A stretch of 64,000 nucleotides of DNA from positions 372,001 through 436,000 of the forward strand of contig NZ_CP034159.1 of NCBI RefSeq assembly GCF_003860585.1, written 5' to 3'. Within the stretch, counting starts at the first letter, position 1. The number at the start of each line of letters is the position of its first letter. This DNA is from Kaistella carnis. GTDB taxonomy: Bacteria; Bacteroidota; Bacteroidia; Flavobacteriales; Weeksellaceae. The translations under genes were made by a program, and so were the position numbers. Below, in pieces: positions 1 to 8,226 of this stretch. The notes below the pieces were generated by a model that saw only the letters and a program-made list of their open reading frames with translations, did no database searches and had not been told where the DNA came from.

Positions 1-314
1 CGCGATGTTTGAATTACAGAACTTCGAACTGCCGTTAACCAACGAAACCGTTCCGGAATTTCCAGCACAGCAATCGGTCCGCCTTCTTTCTGGCCATTTG
101 CTACATTTTTAAAATTCTCCAGATTTTGAGCGATATCTTCGTAATCGAGTTTGCTTTTCATAGACTGAAATTTTTCGTTACAAAGATGAAACTCAAAACG
201 GATATATTTTTCCCTTTTCGAAAACATAATAAGTCCGATATTGAAGAATTCTTCTCTTTCGACCTTTGGAACAAGGCGAATCACCGCGTATTCGTAAATT
301 TTATCCTCTTGCAT
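1..314 (-). CDS. DUF3037 domain protein (partial, 3' end outside window)
   Basis: Read on the minus strand from an ATG at 314 and running off the window edge, about 104 residues visible. The N-terminus YEYAVIRLVPKVEREEFFN followed by GLIMFSK and RFRWLTAVRSSVIQTS is the pattern I associate with the DUF3037 family, whose function is unknown. Its start overlaps the 3' end of the upstream HipA-like kinase gene by 14 bp (301-314), so the two are very likely translationally coupled. DUF3037 proteins are often found directly after HipA-like kinases, which supports the pairing. An internal ATG at 161 would remove the conserved N-terminus, so the 314 start is preferred. The missing C-terminus cannot be assessed. 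Confidence 0.8.
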   Translation of the reverse strand, partial: MQEDKIYEYAVIRLVPKVEREEFFNIGLIMFSKREKYIRFEFHLCNEKFQSMKSKLDYEDIAQNLENFKNVANGQKEGGPIAVLEIPERFRWLTAVRSSVIQTS

Positions 315-1083
315 TTTGAGCTTCTTTTACAAAGTTAACAGAATGATCGCGGCGTGTTTTCAGGAAATTGAAATACACCTCTTTAATTTGCTCCGGAGAA
401 TCGTCGGTATCGTTCCAGTTAAGCCATTCCAACGGAATCATTTCAACTATTTTTTTTAGAATTTCATCATTCAGAACGGTTTTTGCAAACTGATCTGCTT
501 CGTGGAGCATTGTGGCTTGGGAAAGCAAAACGTGGTCTTTTATATAAGAAAATGGACTTAAAGCATGTTTATCAAAATTCATCCAGGAATGGTGGAAATA
601 TAAAGATGCACCATTGTCAATGAGCCACAATTCCTTCTTCCACATGAGAAGATTGGTGTTCTTAAAAGTACGGTCGATATTGGTAATATAACCATCTAAC
701 CAAACAATTTTTGAAGCCAAAAGTGGATCAACTTTAACAGAGGGATCGTACGCAATTGCACCGGATAAAAAGTGGAGTCCTAAATTAAGACCTTCAGAAA
801 ACTTCAGTAGATCCTGAATTTCTTCATCAGCTTCTGTTCTGCCGAAATCGACATCCAGATTAGCGAAAACCAACTCCGGAATTGGCAATTCTAAAACCTT
901 TGCGATCAGTCCACCTAAAAGTTCTGAAATCAACATTTTCACACCGTGACCTGCGCCTCGAAATTTTAAAACATATTTAAAATCATCGTCGGCTTCTGCA
1001 AGCGCAGGCAAAGAACCGCCTTCTCTTAAGGGCAGAATATACCGCATGACCGTAACTGTTCGAAGTGATAAATCTTGATCCAT
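301..1083 (-). CDS. HipA-like kinase family protein
   Basis: About 260 residues from the ATG at 1083; an in-frame ATG at 1098 would add only five residues and was not chosen. It matches the short single-domain HipA-like family (HipA_2 type): an N-terminal beta-rich lobe with YVLKFRGAGHGVKMLISELL, then a kinase-like core with KIVWLDGYITNIDRTFKNTN and the metal-binding-like LWLIDNGASLYFHH. Canonical HipA is a Ser/Thr kinase toxin, but these shorter proteins are not shown to be toxins. The gene overlaps a DUF3037 gene and lies downstream of a cluster of 7-bp repeats (1115-1191). Function beyond 'HipA-like kinase' is inference. Confidence 0.8.
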   Translation of the reverse strand: MDQDLSLRTVTVMRYILPLREGGSLPALAEADDDFKYVLKFRGAGHGVKMLISELLGGLIAKVLELPIPELVFANLDVDFGRTEADEEIQDLLKFSEGLNLGLHFLSGAIAYDPSVKVDPLLASKIVWLDGYITNIDRTFKNTNLLMWKKELWLIDNGASLYFHHSWMNFDKHALSPFSYIKDHVLLSQATMLHEADQFAKTVLNDEILKKIVEMIPLEWLNWNDTDDSPEQIKEVYFNFLKTRRDHSVNFVKEAQNARG

Positions 1084-1114
1084 ATTGCAAAAATACATAA
1101 AAATTTAGGTGATA

Positions 1115-1191
1115 ATTTGATAAGGTGTTGATTTGATAATTAATACTTTTAATTTGATCAAATATCAAATATCAAATATCAACCATCAAAC
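1115..1191. repeat. Heptamer iteron cluster ATCAAAT/ATTTGAT upstream of HipA-like operon
   Basis: Five tandem 7-bp units occupy 1157-1191: three perfect ATCAAAT, then ATCAACC and ATCAAAC. The inverted form ATTTGAT occurs at 1115-1121, 1131-1137 and 1152-1158. The junction at 1152-1163 is a perfect 12-bp palindrome, ATTTGATCAAAT. The cluster lies immediately upstream of the HipA-like/DUF3037 pair, where a repressor site could be, but it could also be a simple-sequence expansion. Confidence 0.6.
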
Positions 1192-1195
1192 AAAT

Positions 1196-1669
1196 TTAAT
1201 CATTGTGATAGGGTTTTCCCTGCAAGATTTGGTCTGAGCGATAAATCTGTTCAATAAAAAATAAACGAATCATTTGATGGGTAAAAGTCATTTTTGAAAG
1301 AGACATTTTTTCATTGGCTCTTTCATATATTTCATCTGAAAAACCATAAGCGCCCCCAATAATAAAAGAAACTCTTTTAACCGAACTGCTCATCCAGTTT
1401 TCAATTTTATGGGCAAATTCGCGGCTGGTAAACTGTTTTCCTTTTTCATCCATTAAAACAACAGTGTCAGAATTATCGATGTGATTCAGAAATAACTTTC
1501 CTTCCTCTTTTTTCAATAAATCTGGACTTAGGTTTTTAGCATTTTTAACATCCGGAATTTCGATGATTTCAAAATTCCAGTATTTAGGAAGTCGTTTTTG
1601 ATAATAAGTAATAAGATTTGTAATTCCCTTATCATCGGTTTTGCCCATACAGACTAAATTAATTCGCAT
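1196..1669 (-). CDS. rlmH: 23S rRNA (pseudouridine1915-N3)-methyltransferase RlmH
   Basis: 157 residues, the normal length for the SPOUT methyltransferase RlmH, which methylates pseudouridine 1915 in helix 69 of 23S rRNA on assembled ribosomes using SAM. Diagnostic features are the N-terminal MRINLVCMGK, the LMDEKGKQFTSREFA segment near residue 82, the SAM-knot motif GGAYGF at 105-110, and the C-terminal block around QIYRSDQ ending in GKPYHND. It is divergent from the BrkB-type gene with only 30 bp between start codons. A -7-like box in minus orientation (TATATTTG, plus positions 1687-1694) sits just upstream. Start choice is secure because the conserved N-terminus begins at the first ATG. 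Confidence 0.97.
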   Translation of the reverse strand: MRINLVCMGKTDDKGITNLITYYQKRLPKYWNFEIIEIPDVKNAKNLSPDLLKKEEGKLFLNHIDNSDTVVLMDEKGKQFTSREFAHKIENWMSSSVKRVSFIIGGAYGFSDEIYERANEKMSLSKMTFTHQMIRLFFIEQIYRSDQILQGKPYHND

Positions 1670-1699
1670 TTCTTATCTTTGTTTTGCAAATATAAATTA

Positions 1700-2701
1700 A
1701 TGGGTATTAAAACTCCTCAATTCATCATCAAAATAAAAGATTTTCTGGATAAGATTCATATTCCTTTTTTAGGAATTTCTCTTTGGAAAATGTTTGAAGT
1801 TTATGGACAAGGCGTTTTCAAAATGCAGATTGGCCGCAGCGCAGCCAGCATTTCCTGGAGTTTTTTCCTAAGTCTTTTCCCTTTTGTTCTGTTCCTCTTA
1901 TCGCTTCTTCCGTACCTGCCACATTACGATAAACTGCAGTTTTACATCTTCGAGGTGCTCATGTACAATATTTTCCCGTCTCATATACAAAAAGATGTTA
2001 CCGGATATATTCAGACTTTTATTATTCCGAATATGAAGAATATCAGCACCATGACTATTGCTTTTGCCATGATTGTTGCCATCAACGGAACACACTCTTT
2101 AATTAACGGCTTTAATATTAATACGAATCTCCGACGCGGTGTTATAAAAGAATATCTGGTCGCCTTCGTCATTACGATTGCATTTATCTTCCTAATTATC
2201 GCTTCTTTATTGGGTATTTATTATAGTGAGGTGGTTTTGAAACTTTTTACCCCCGAAATTAATATTTCCTGGCTCGTCGATAATATGTCGAAGATCATTG
2301 GTTTTATTTCTTTTCCTATCTTCTATTTTATATTATTGGCGCTGTTCTATTGGGTTGGATGTTTAAAAATCACCACCTTTAAACAAGCCATTCCCGGGGC
2401 AATTCTGACCACAATTTTATTCGTTCTCGTCACTTACTTCTTTGCGATTTATGTGCGTAATTTTGCGCGGTATAATGTTCTTTACGGGTCCATTGGCACC
2501 ATAATTCTGGTTATGGTTTGGGTTAATATTAATATCATTCTCATCCTGTTAGGAAATGAATTGAATATAGCCATCAAGAAAGTTCGCGTGGAGAAAATGA
2601 TCGCCGATGAAATGACCGCAAGTAACTTAGAATTTGGGAACGAACATGATTCTTCTAATGATGACCGCAATGAAGATCATCACATTAAATATGAAGAATA
2701 A
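1700..2701 (+). CDS. YihY/virulence factor BrkB family membrane protein
   Basis: 333 residues from the ATG at 1700, chosen over an in-frame non-ATG start at 1679 that overlaps the -7 box. The protein has about six hydrophobic segments. The family-typical GRSAASISWSFFLSLFPFVLF lies near the first membrane segment, and the C-terminal part contains YGSIGTIILVMVWVNINI. The family (UPF0761/YihY/BrkB) is of uncertain function; the old RNase BN label is discredited. The soluble tail is acidic and rich in D, N and H. A TAnnTTTG box (TATCTTTG, 1674-1681) precedes it. It converges on nhaA with 16 bp between the stop codons. Confidence 0.9.
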   Translation: MGIKTPQFIIKIKDFLDKIHIPFLGISLWKMFEVYGQGVFKMQIGRSAASISWSFFLSLFPFVLFLLSLLPYLPHYDKLQFYIFEVLMYNIFPSHIQKDVTGYIQTFIIPNMKNISTMTIAFAMIVAINGTHSLINGFNINTNLRRGVIKEYLVAFVITIAFIFLIIASLLGIYYSEVVLKLFTPEINISWLVDNMSKIIGFISFPIFYFILLALFYWVGCLKITTFKQAIPGAILTTILFVLVTYFFAIYVRNFARYNVLYGSIGTIILVMVWVNINIILILLGNELNIAIKKVRVEKMIADEMTASNLEFGNEHDSSNDDRNEDHHIKYEE

Positions 2702-2717
2702 AGAAAAATATTATTGA

Positions 2718-3893
2718 TTAATCTTCAGAATGTTCCCGTTTTTTTCCTATATATTTTAATAAAGAAAAACCAGCAAAACCTGATATTACAGACGCTATTA
2801 AAATGGCAAATTTCGCCTCATCCTGTATTTCCGGGTGACCTTTGAAGGACAGTAAAGCGATGAAGATGGACATGGTAAAACCAATTCCCGCCAAAAGACC
2901 GGCTCCCAACATTTGTGACCAAGAAACCTGATCGGGTAAGCTGCTTATTTTTAACTTAATAAAAATATAGGAAAACAAGTTGATCCCAATTACTTTCCCC
3001 AAGACCAGTCCGAAGATAATTCCATAACCAAAATTGCTGAACAGGTCATCGACCATTCCTTCTTTAAATAAAATATTGGTGTTTGCCAAAGCAAAAATTG
3101 GCATGATTAAAAAGTTGACCGGCAAATGTAATTTCTGCTCCATTTTTTCTAAAGGAGAAATCTCTGTAGTTGAGATATTAGTCGGAATAGTAAGTGCCAG
3201 CAATACGCCCGCAATTGTAGCGTGAATACCGGAATGATGCATGAAATACCAAAGGAAAATTCCCGGGATAATGTACCAGATATGTTTGGTGAATTTTAAC
3301 AGGTTGAAAGTAACTAAAATAGCAACCATCAATGCGCTTAAACCTAAATAAACCCATTCAATTTGGTCGGTGTAAAAAATAGCGATGACGAGAATAGCTC
3401 CTAAATCATCAACAATTGCCAAAGCTGCTAAAAATATCTTTAGAGAAAGAGGCGCTCGTTTCCCCAACATGGAAATAATAGCTAACGAAAATGCAATATC
3501 TGTCGCCATGGGAATAGCCCAACCTCCTGCGTATTCTGAGCCGTGGTTAAAGAAGAAATAAATAAGGCCCGGGACGACCATTCCACCAACTGCCGCAACA
3601 ATTGGGAGGGAGGCAGATTTAAAAGAGGAAAGTTCTCCTTCTACGATTTCACGTTTAATTTCCAGACCGACCAATAAAAAGAAAATAGCCATCAATCCAT
3701 CATTAATCCAAATACTTACGGAGTAATTAAGATGAAAGAGTTCTGTTCCTATTTTAGTATCCAGTAAATTTTGGAAAGCCGCTCCGGCAGAAGAGTTCGC
3801 AACAAGAAGCGAAATCAAAACACAAACGATAAGGACGATTCCGGAAGACTGAGAACTGTTTAGAAATTTTTTAAAATAGTCGGTAATGAGCAT
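2718..3893 (-). CDS. nhaA: Na+/H+ antiporter NhaA
   Basis: 391 residues, the usual NhaA length, with about 12 hydrophobic segments. It exchanges cytoplasmic Na+ (or Li+) for periplasmic protons in the inner membrane and is used in salt and alkaline pH homeostasis. The essential aspartates are present: the TD of MATDIAFSLAII (D132) and the pair in AIVDDLGAILV (D162, D163). The N-terminal VGLEIKREIVEGEL segment and the C-terminal GFTMSIFIALLSF are also characteristic. It follows the (p)ppGpp synthetase gene on the same strand with 24 bp between them, so the two may be co-transcribed. Confidence 0.97.
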   Translation of the reverse strand: MLITDYFKKFLNSSQSSGIVLIVCVLISLLVANSSAGAAFQNLLDTKIGTELFHLNYSVSIWINDGLMAIFFLLVGLEIKREIVEGELSSFKSASLPIVAAVGGMVVPGLIYFFFNHGSEYAGGWAIPMATDIAFSLAIISMLGKRAPLSLKIFLAALAIVDDLGAILVIAIFYTDQIEWVYLGLSALMVAILVTFNLLKFTKHIWYIIPGIFLWYFMHHSGIHATIAGVLLALTIPTNISTTEISPLEKMEQKLHLPVNFLIMPIFALANTNILFKEGMVDDLFSNFGYGIIFGLVLGKVIGINLFSYIFIKLKISSLPDQVSWSQMLGAGLLAGIGFTMSIFIALLSFKGHPEIQDEAKFAILIASVISGFAGFSLLKYIGKKREHSED

Positions 3894-3917
3894 AGTTTTT
3901 TTTTTAATAAGTAGAGG

Positions 3918-6122
3918 TTAAAGACGCTTAATGCGCGAAACACCATTAATATTTTTTAGTTGTTTAAAGGTTTCATCAAGCTGGGTACGATTTCTTACTT
4001 CCAGATTGATATTGCCGATAAATATTCCATTGTTTGATTCAATCGACATGCTTTTCATGTCCATATTCATATTATTACTGATAACTGCAGTGATATCGTT
4101 GATCATTCCCATACGGTCAAGACCTTCGATTTCAATTTTGATTCTGTTTTTGAAGCTTTCCTCATTCACCCATTTAGCAGGTAAAACGCGATAATCATAT
4201 TGTGCTCTCAAATTGATGGCGTTCGGGCAGCCATCATTATGAACTTTTATACCGTCTGAAATGGTGATAAATCCAAAAATTCGGTCACCTGGAATCACGG
4301 TGCAGCATTTAGCATAAGTATAATTTAATTTTTCTTCATCTTTTCCAAAAACAATCATATCCAGATTCGTTTCCGGTGCTTCTGTAAATACGTCGTTTTT
4401 CAGGGGTGATTTGCGGAAACGCTGAAGAATATTTCCTAAGATTCCTTTTCCTTCCGTATATTTTTTAATGTCGCTGATGTCAAGCTGGCCGTTTTGAAAT
4501 TTAAGAAATAGCTCCTGTGAAGTTTTTAAGCCGAAAAACTTTTGCATCTTATTAATTTCTTCGTCGTTGAAATTAAGTTTAGCATGTCGCATTTTTCGCT
4601 GTAGAATTTCTTTTCCTTCTTCTGCCAAATTATTTTTTTCAGAATTCAGAATTCCTTTAATTTTTGATTTCGCCTTGGAAGTAACAACGAAATCCAGCCA
4701 GTCGGTTTTTGGTTTTTGGTTTTGCGAAGAAAGAATATCGACCTGATCACCATTCTGTAGCACGTAAGAAATCGGAACCAGTTTCCCGTTAACTTTAGCC
4801 CCTAAACATTTCATACCCAGATCGGAATGCACAGAAAATGCAAAATCAAGCGCTGTAGAACCAATCGGCAGAATTTTTATTTCTCCTTTTGGCGTAAAAA
4901 CGAAAACTTCTTTAGAGTAAAGATTAAGTTTAATATCATCTAAAAGTTCCGTTGTGGTCAAAGATTGCTGATTTTCCAACACTTCCCGAATCTCAGTTAC
5001 CCAGTTTTCAAAGTTCTTTTCATCTGAGTTTTGCCTGAAACCTTCCTTGTATTTATAATGAGCAGCAACGCCTTTTTCGGCAATATCATCCATTCTCTCT
5101 GATCTGATCTGAACTTCGATCCATTTTTTATCTGGTCCTAAAATCGTGAGATGTAAACTTTCGTACCCTGTAGAACGTGGTTGCGAAATCCAGTCGCGCA
5201 TCCTCTGCGGATTACTGTGATAAAGGTCAGTCACAATAGAATAAATCTTCCAGGCAAGAAATTTTTCGTTTTTGGCGTCGGATTTATAAATAATCCGGAT
5301 GGCATAGTTATCAAAAACTTCATCGAAAGTCACGCCTTGTTTCAGCATCTTTCTGTAAATGGAAGAAATGGCTTTCGCCCGGCCTTTTATGGAAAAATTG
5401 AGACCTTCGTCTTCAAGTTGTTCCGAAACTTCTTTTTTAAATTCTTCAATATAGATTTCCCTGCTTTCTTTGGCCAGTTTCAATTTTTCTGAAATATCGA
5501 AATAGACTTCGGGATTATTAAATTTTAACGAAAGGTCTTCCAGCTCTGATTTTATGTTATATAATCCCAAACGATGGGCGAGTGGAGCGTAAATGTAAAC
5601 CGTTTCCGAGGCGATTTTTTTCTGTTTTTCCGGTGTCATGCTGTCTAGCGTTCGCATGTTATGCAGCCGGTCTGCAATTTTTATTAAAATAACCCGGAAA
5701 TCTTCAGATAAAGTTAGGAGGAGTTTACGGTAATTTTCAGATTGAATGGAAATGTTTTGATGGTTCATGACCGATATTTTGGTCAAACCATTAACAATAT
5801 CTGCAATTTTTTTTCCAAAAATTTTATTTAAATCTTCGTAAGTGTAGTCAGAATCTTCAATTACATCATGTAACAGTGCACATGCGATGGAGGTTGCACC
5901 CAATCCAATTTCATTGGCAACAATTTTTGCCACTTCGATGGGGTGATAGATATAAGGTTCACCCGTTTTTCTACGCTGATCTTTGTGAGCATCAAGCGCT
6001 ATATCAAAAGCTTTCCGGATGAGTTTGTTCTGTTCTTCATCCAGATTGCGATAGGTATTGGTAATTAAATCTTTATACCTCGCGAGAATCTCTTTATTTT
6101 CCTGTTCTAAATCGTAAACCAT
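3918..6122 (-). CDS. Bifunctional RelA/SpoT (p)ppGpp synthetase/hydrolase
   Basis: 734 residues, the normal length of a long RSH enzyme, which makes and degrades the stringent-response alarmone. The N-terminal HD hydrolase domain keeps its metal ligands (H60, HD at 85-86 in LLHDVIED, D151 in DRLHN). The synthetase domain has GRAKAISSIYRKM from residue 247, GYESLHLTILGP from 319 and the EVQIR motif at 336-340, so both activities look intact. A TGS domain (about 404-466) and a C-terminal ACT domain (about 660-734) follow. This is the usual single Rel-type enzyme of Bacteroidota. It lies just upstream of nhaA on the same strand. Confidence 0.96.
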   Translation of the reverse strand: MVYDLEQENKEILARYKDLITNTYRNLDEEQNKLIRKAFDIALDAHKDQRRKTGEPYIYHPIEVAKIVANEIGLGATSIACALLHDVIEDSDYTYEDLNKIFGKKIADIVNGLTKISVMNHQNISIQSENYRKLLLTLSEDFRVILIKIADRLHNMRTLDSMTPEKQKKIASETVYIYAPLAHRLGLYNIKSELEDLSLKFNNPEVYFDISEKLKLAKESREIYIEEFKKEVSEQLEDEGLNFSIKGRAKAISSIYRKMLKQGVTFDEVFDNYAIRIIYKSDAKNEKFLAWKIYSIVTDLYHSNPQRMRDWISQPRSTGYESLHLTILGPDKKWIEVQIRSERMDDIAEKGVAAHYKYKEGFRQNSDEKNFENWVTEIREVLENQQSLTTTELLDDIKLNLYSKEVFVFTPKGEIKILPIGSTALDFAFSVHSDLGMKCLGAKVNGKLVPISYVLQNGDQVDILSSQNQKPKTDWLDFVVTSKAKSKIKGILNSEKNNLAEEGKEILQRKMRHAKLNFNDEEINKMQKFFGLKTSQELFLKFQNGQLDISDIKKYTEGKGILGNILQRFRKSPLKNDVFTEAPETNLDMIVFGKDEEKLNYTYAKCCTVIPGDRIFGFITISDGIKVHNDGCPNAINLRAQYDYRVLPAKWVNEESFKNRIKIEIEGLDRMGMINDITAVISNNMNMDMKSMSIESNNGIFIGNINLEVRNRTQLDETFKQLKNINGVSRIKRL

Positions 6123-6233
6123 TTGCGTGAGCCAATTAAGACACGAAAATAAGAAAAAAACGGCGAATATTTTCCTAAAAAGAGAAATAATAAAGTGCGG
6201 ATCTTTGTTTTGGTAACACCAGAGATTCGCGGT

Positions 6234-6671
6234 TTAGGATTTGCCAAACAGAACTTCAGAGTTAATTCCTGTTAATGACTCTCGGTGCTTCATATTTGGA
6301 GAGTTATAAATCTCTGATTTTGCGCGTAATGAAACAATTCTTTTTAAATAATGTAGGGATTTGGCATCCCGAAATTTTATGTTTTCAAAGTAATTTTGAT
6401 GAATAGAATTGTTTTTCGTAAAAACCTCATTTACAATTTCAATTTGTTCGGGAGATTTTACTTTTACGCTGACCACCAAACTCTCATCTTCCAATTTTGT
6501 TTTGTCTTTAAAGAATGATTGCCAGATGGAAGTTTTTACTTCTTTGCTAATTTTTTCGTCGTGAAGATAAATTATGTAATCGGAGTCTTGAAAACCTTTA
6601 CTTTCCAAGTCCTGCGCGATTGCTTTTGATTGACTTTGGTTTTTAAATAAACCGGTGATAATAGATGCCAT
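6234..6671 (-). CDS. Small conserved protein of unknown function (stress-protein-like)
   Basis: 145 residues from the ATG at 6671; the open frame extends to 6740, but the extra 23 residues look non-conserved. The N-terminus MASIITGLFKNQSQSKAIAQ, a glycine-rich turn then a helix, followed by DLESKGFQDSDYIIYLHDE, resembles the alpha/beta fold of YflT/general-stress proteins in which a small residue-rich loop precedes an amphipathic helix. That is fold-level inference only. No signal peptide, membrane segment or catalytic motif is visible. It stands alone, divergent from the PBP4 gene and separated from the RSH gene by about 110 bp. Confidence 0.6.
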   Translation of the reverse strand: MASIITGLFKNQSQSKAIAQDLESKGFQDSDYIIYLHDEKISKEVKTSIWQSFFKDKTKLEDESLVVSVKVKSPEQIEIVNEVFTKNNSIHQNYFENIKFRDAKSLHYLKRIVSLRAKSEIYNSPNMKHRESLTGINSEVLFGKS

Positions 6672-6836
6672 AGGTTTGTATTTTAAAGTAGTTGTACAAA
6701 GTTTACTAAATTTTTGTGAAATAAGCAAGAGAAATGGCAACTACTTATCAGTTCTTTTAAATTGGGTGGTTTTACCGTTAAATTTTTTAACTTTTTAAAA
6801 ATTATATTTCTTTATATTTGAAAACAAATTTTTTTT

Positions 6837-8210
6837 ATGAAGAAGTTGATTCCCTTTATCCTATTGTTTTCTCAATTATATTTTGCTCAAAATGTGGCTC
6901 AAAGTTTAGAAACTGCCACTAAAAAGTTGCTGTCTTCAAGTCCTGCATATTCTTCAAACGTCTCGATTTATGTGGCAGATGAAAATGGAAATTTTGTCTA
7001 TGAAAATAATGGAAACAAAGGATTGTCTACGGCTTCAACTCAGAAGATTTTTACCGCCGCTGCGGCTTTGGAAACTTTAGGAAAAGACTTTCAATACGTA
7101 ACAACTGTGAATTTTTCCGGAACACTGTCCGGCGGGAATTTAAACGGTGATTTGTTCATTACTTCCACGGGTGATCCTACTTTGGGGAGTTGGAGATATG
7201 AAGGTTATAAGCCGGAAAATTTCAAGCAGAAACTTATTAAATCTTTAAAGGACAGAGGAATTTCTTCAATATCGGGGGATTTAATTATTGACGATTTATA
7301 TTTTGATTTTCAAACCGTTCCCGGTGGATGGCCGTGGAATGACCTTGGAAACTATTACGGAGCTGGAGTTTGGGGAGTAAATTGGCGAGAGAACCAATTC
7401 GATTTGCAGATGGCAAATGGAGATATTAAAAAATCGAATATCGATTTGCCAAATGTGAAATGGGTAAATGAAGTGAGAACCGGCGGAAGTTCTGATCAGA
7501 GTCTCATCTTTACCGCACCGCATTCCGATGTGGCGCTTATTAATGGTACTTTGCCTTCAAAAGCAGTAACGGTTTCGGGAGCCACACCTAATCCACCATT
7601 AACTTTGGGAGAAGAAATAAAGATATGGCTGAAAGAAGCAGGAATAGAATTCAAGGGGAAAATCACGGCTACTTCTCAGCAGAAAATTGAAGGACAAAAG
7701 ATCACCTTTTCTCCGAAAAACAATCTCCTTATGGAATATAAATCCCCAACTTTAGATAAGATTGTGTTTTGGTTTATGCGAAAAAGTGTGAATTTATATG
7801 GCGAGACTTTAATTAAAACTTTAGGCAAGGAAAAGAAAAATGAAGGGAGTTTTGAAGCAGGAATTTCTTATCTAAAAGAATTCTGGAAGTCCAGAGGAAT
7901 CAACGCTGCGATGATTAATTTTGCAGATGGAAGCGGATTGTCTCCGCAGAATTATGTCGCCGCCAGAGCCGAAGTTCAATCGCTGTTGTGGAGCCAAAAA
8001 CAGCCTTGGTTCAAAGAGTTTTTTGAGGGTTTTCCTACCCAGGCAAACGGCATGAAAATGAAGAGTGGCACCATGAAAGACACAAAATCTTTCGCGGGAT
8101 ATCATACGGCAAAAAATGGTAAAAAATATGTTTTTGCGATTATCATCAATAATTATCAGGGGGGAAATATCAGCAATGCTTTATTCGAAGTGTTGAACGA
8201 ATTAAAATAA
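6837..8210 (+). CDS. dacB: D-alanyl-D-alanine carboxypeptidase/endopeptidase (PBP4 family)
   Basis: 457 residues with a signal peptide (cleavage likely after YFAQ, residue 18). It belongs to peptidase family S13, which trims or cleaves peptide cross-links of peptidoglycan in the periplasm. The active-site SxxK is STQK at residues 67-70 (STASTQKIFTAAAAL), an SxN-type triad member is in KSVNLYGE, and the KTG-like box is KSG in MKMKSGTMKDTKSFAGY near the C-terminus. The large insertion domain typical of PBP4 separates the first two motifs. A -7 box (TATATTTG) lies at 6813-6820. The histidine kinase gene follows after 16 bp and is probably in the same transcript. Confidence 0.93.
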   Translation: MKKLIPFILLFSQLYFAQNVAQSLETATKKLLSSSPAYSSNVSIYVADENGNFVYENNGNKGLSTASTQKIFTAAAALETLGKDFQYVTTVNFSGTLSGGNLNGDLFITSTGDPTLGSWRYEGYKPENFKQKLIKSLKDRGISSISGDLIIDDLYFDFQTVPGGWPWNDLGNYYGAGVWGVNWRENQFDLQMANGDIKKSNIDLPNVKWVNEVRTGGSSDQSLIFTAPHSDVALINGTLPSKAVTVSGATPNPPLTLGEEIKIWLKEAGIEFKGKITATSQQKIEGQKITFSPKNNLLMEYKSPTLDKIVFWFMRKSVNLYGETLIKTLGKEKKNEGSFEAGISYLKEFWKSRGINAAMINFADGSGLSPQNYVAARAEVQSLLWSQKQPWFKEFFEGFPTQANGMKMKSGTMKDTKSFAGYHTAKNGKKYVFAIIINNYQGGNISNALFEVLNELK

Positions 8211-8226
8211 TTCCGGATTAAACTGT

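Noticed and set aside
126..338. Plus-strand 70-codon open frame at the window start
   Set aside because: It lies antisense to the DUF3037 gene, whose minus-strand frame is protein-like and family-typical.
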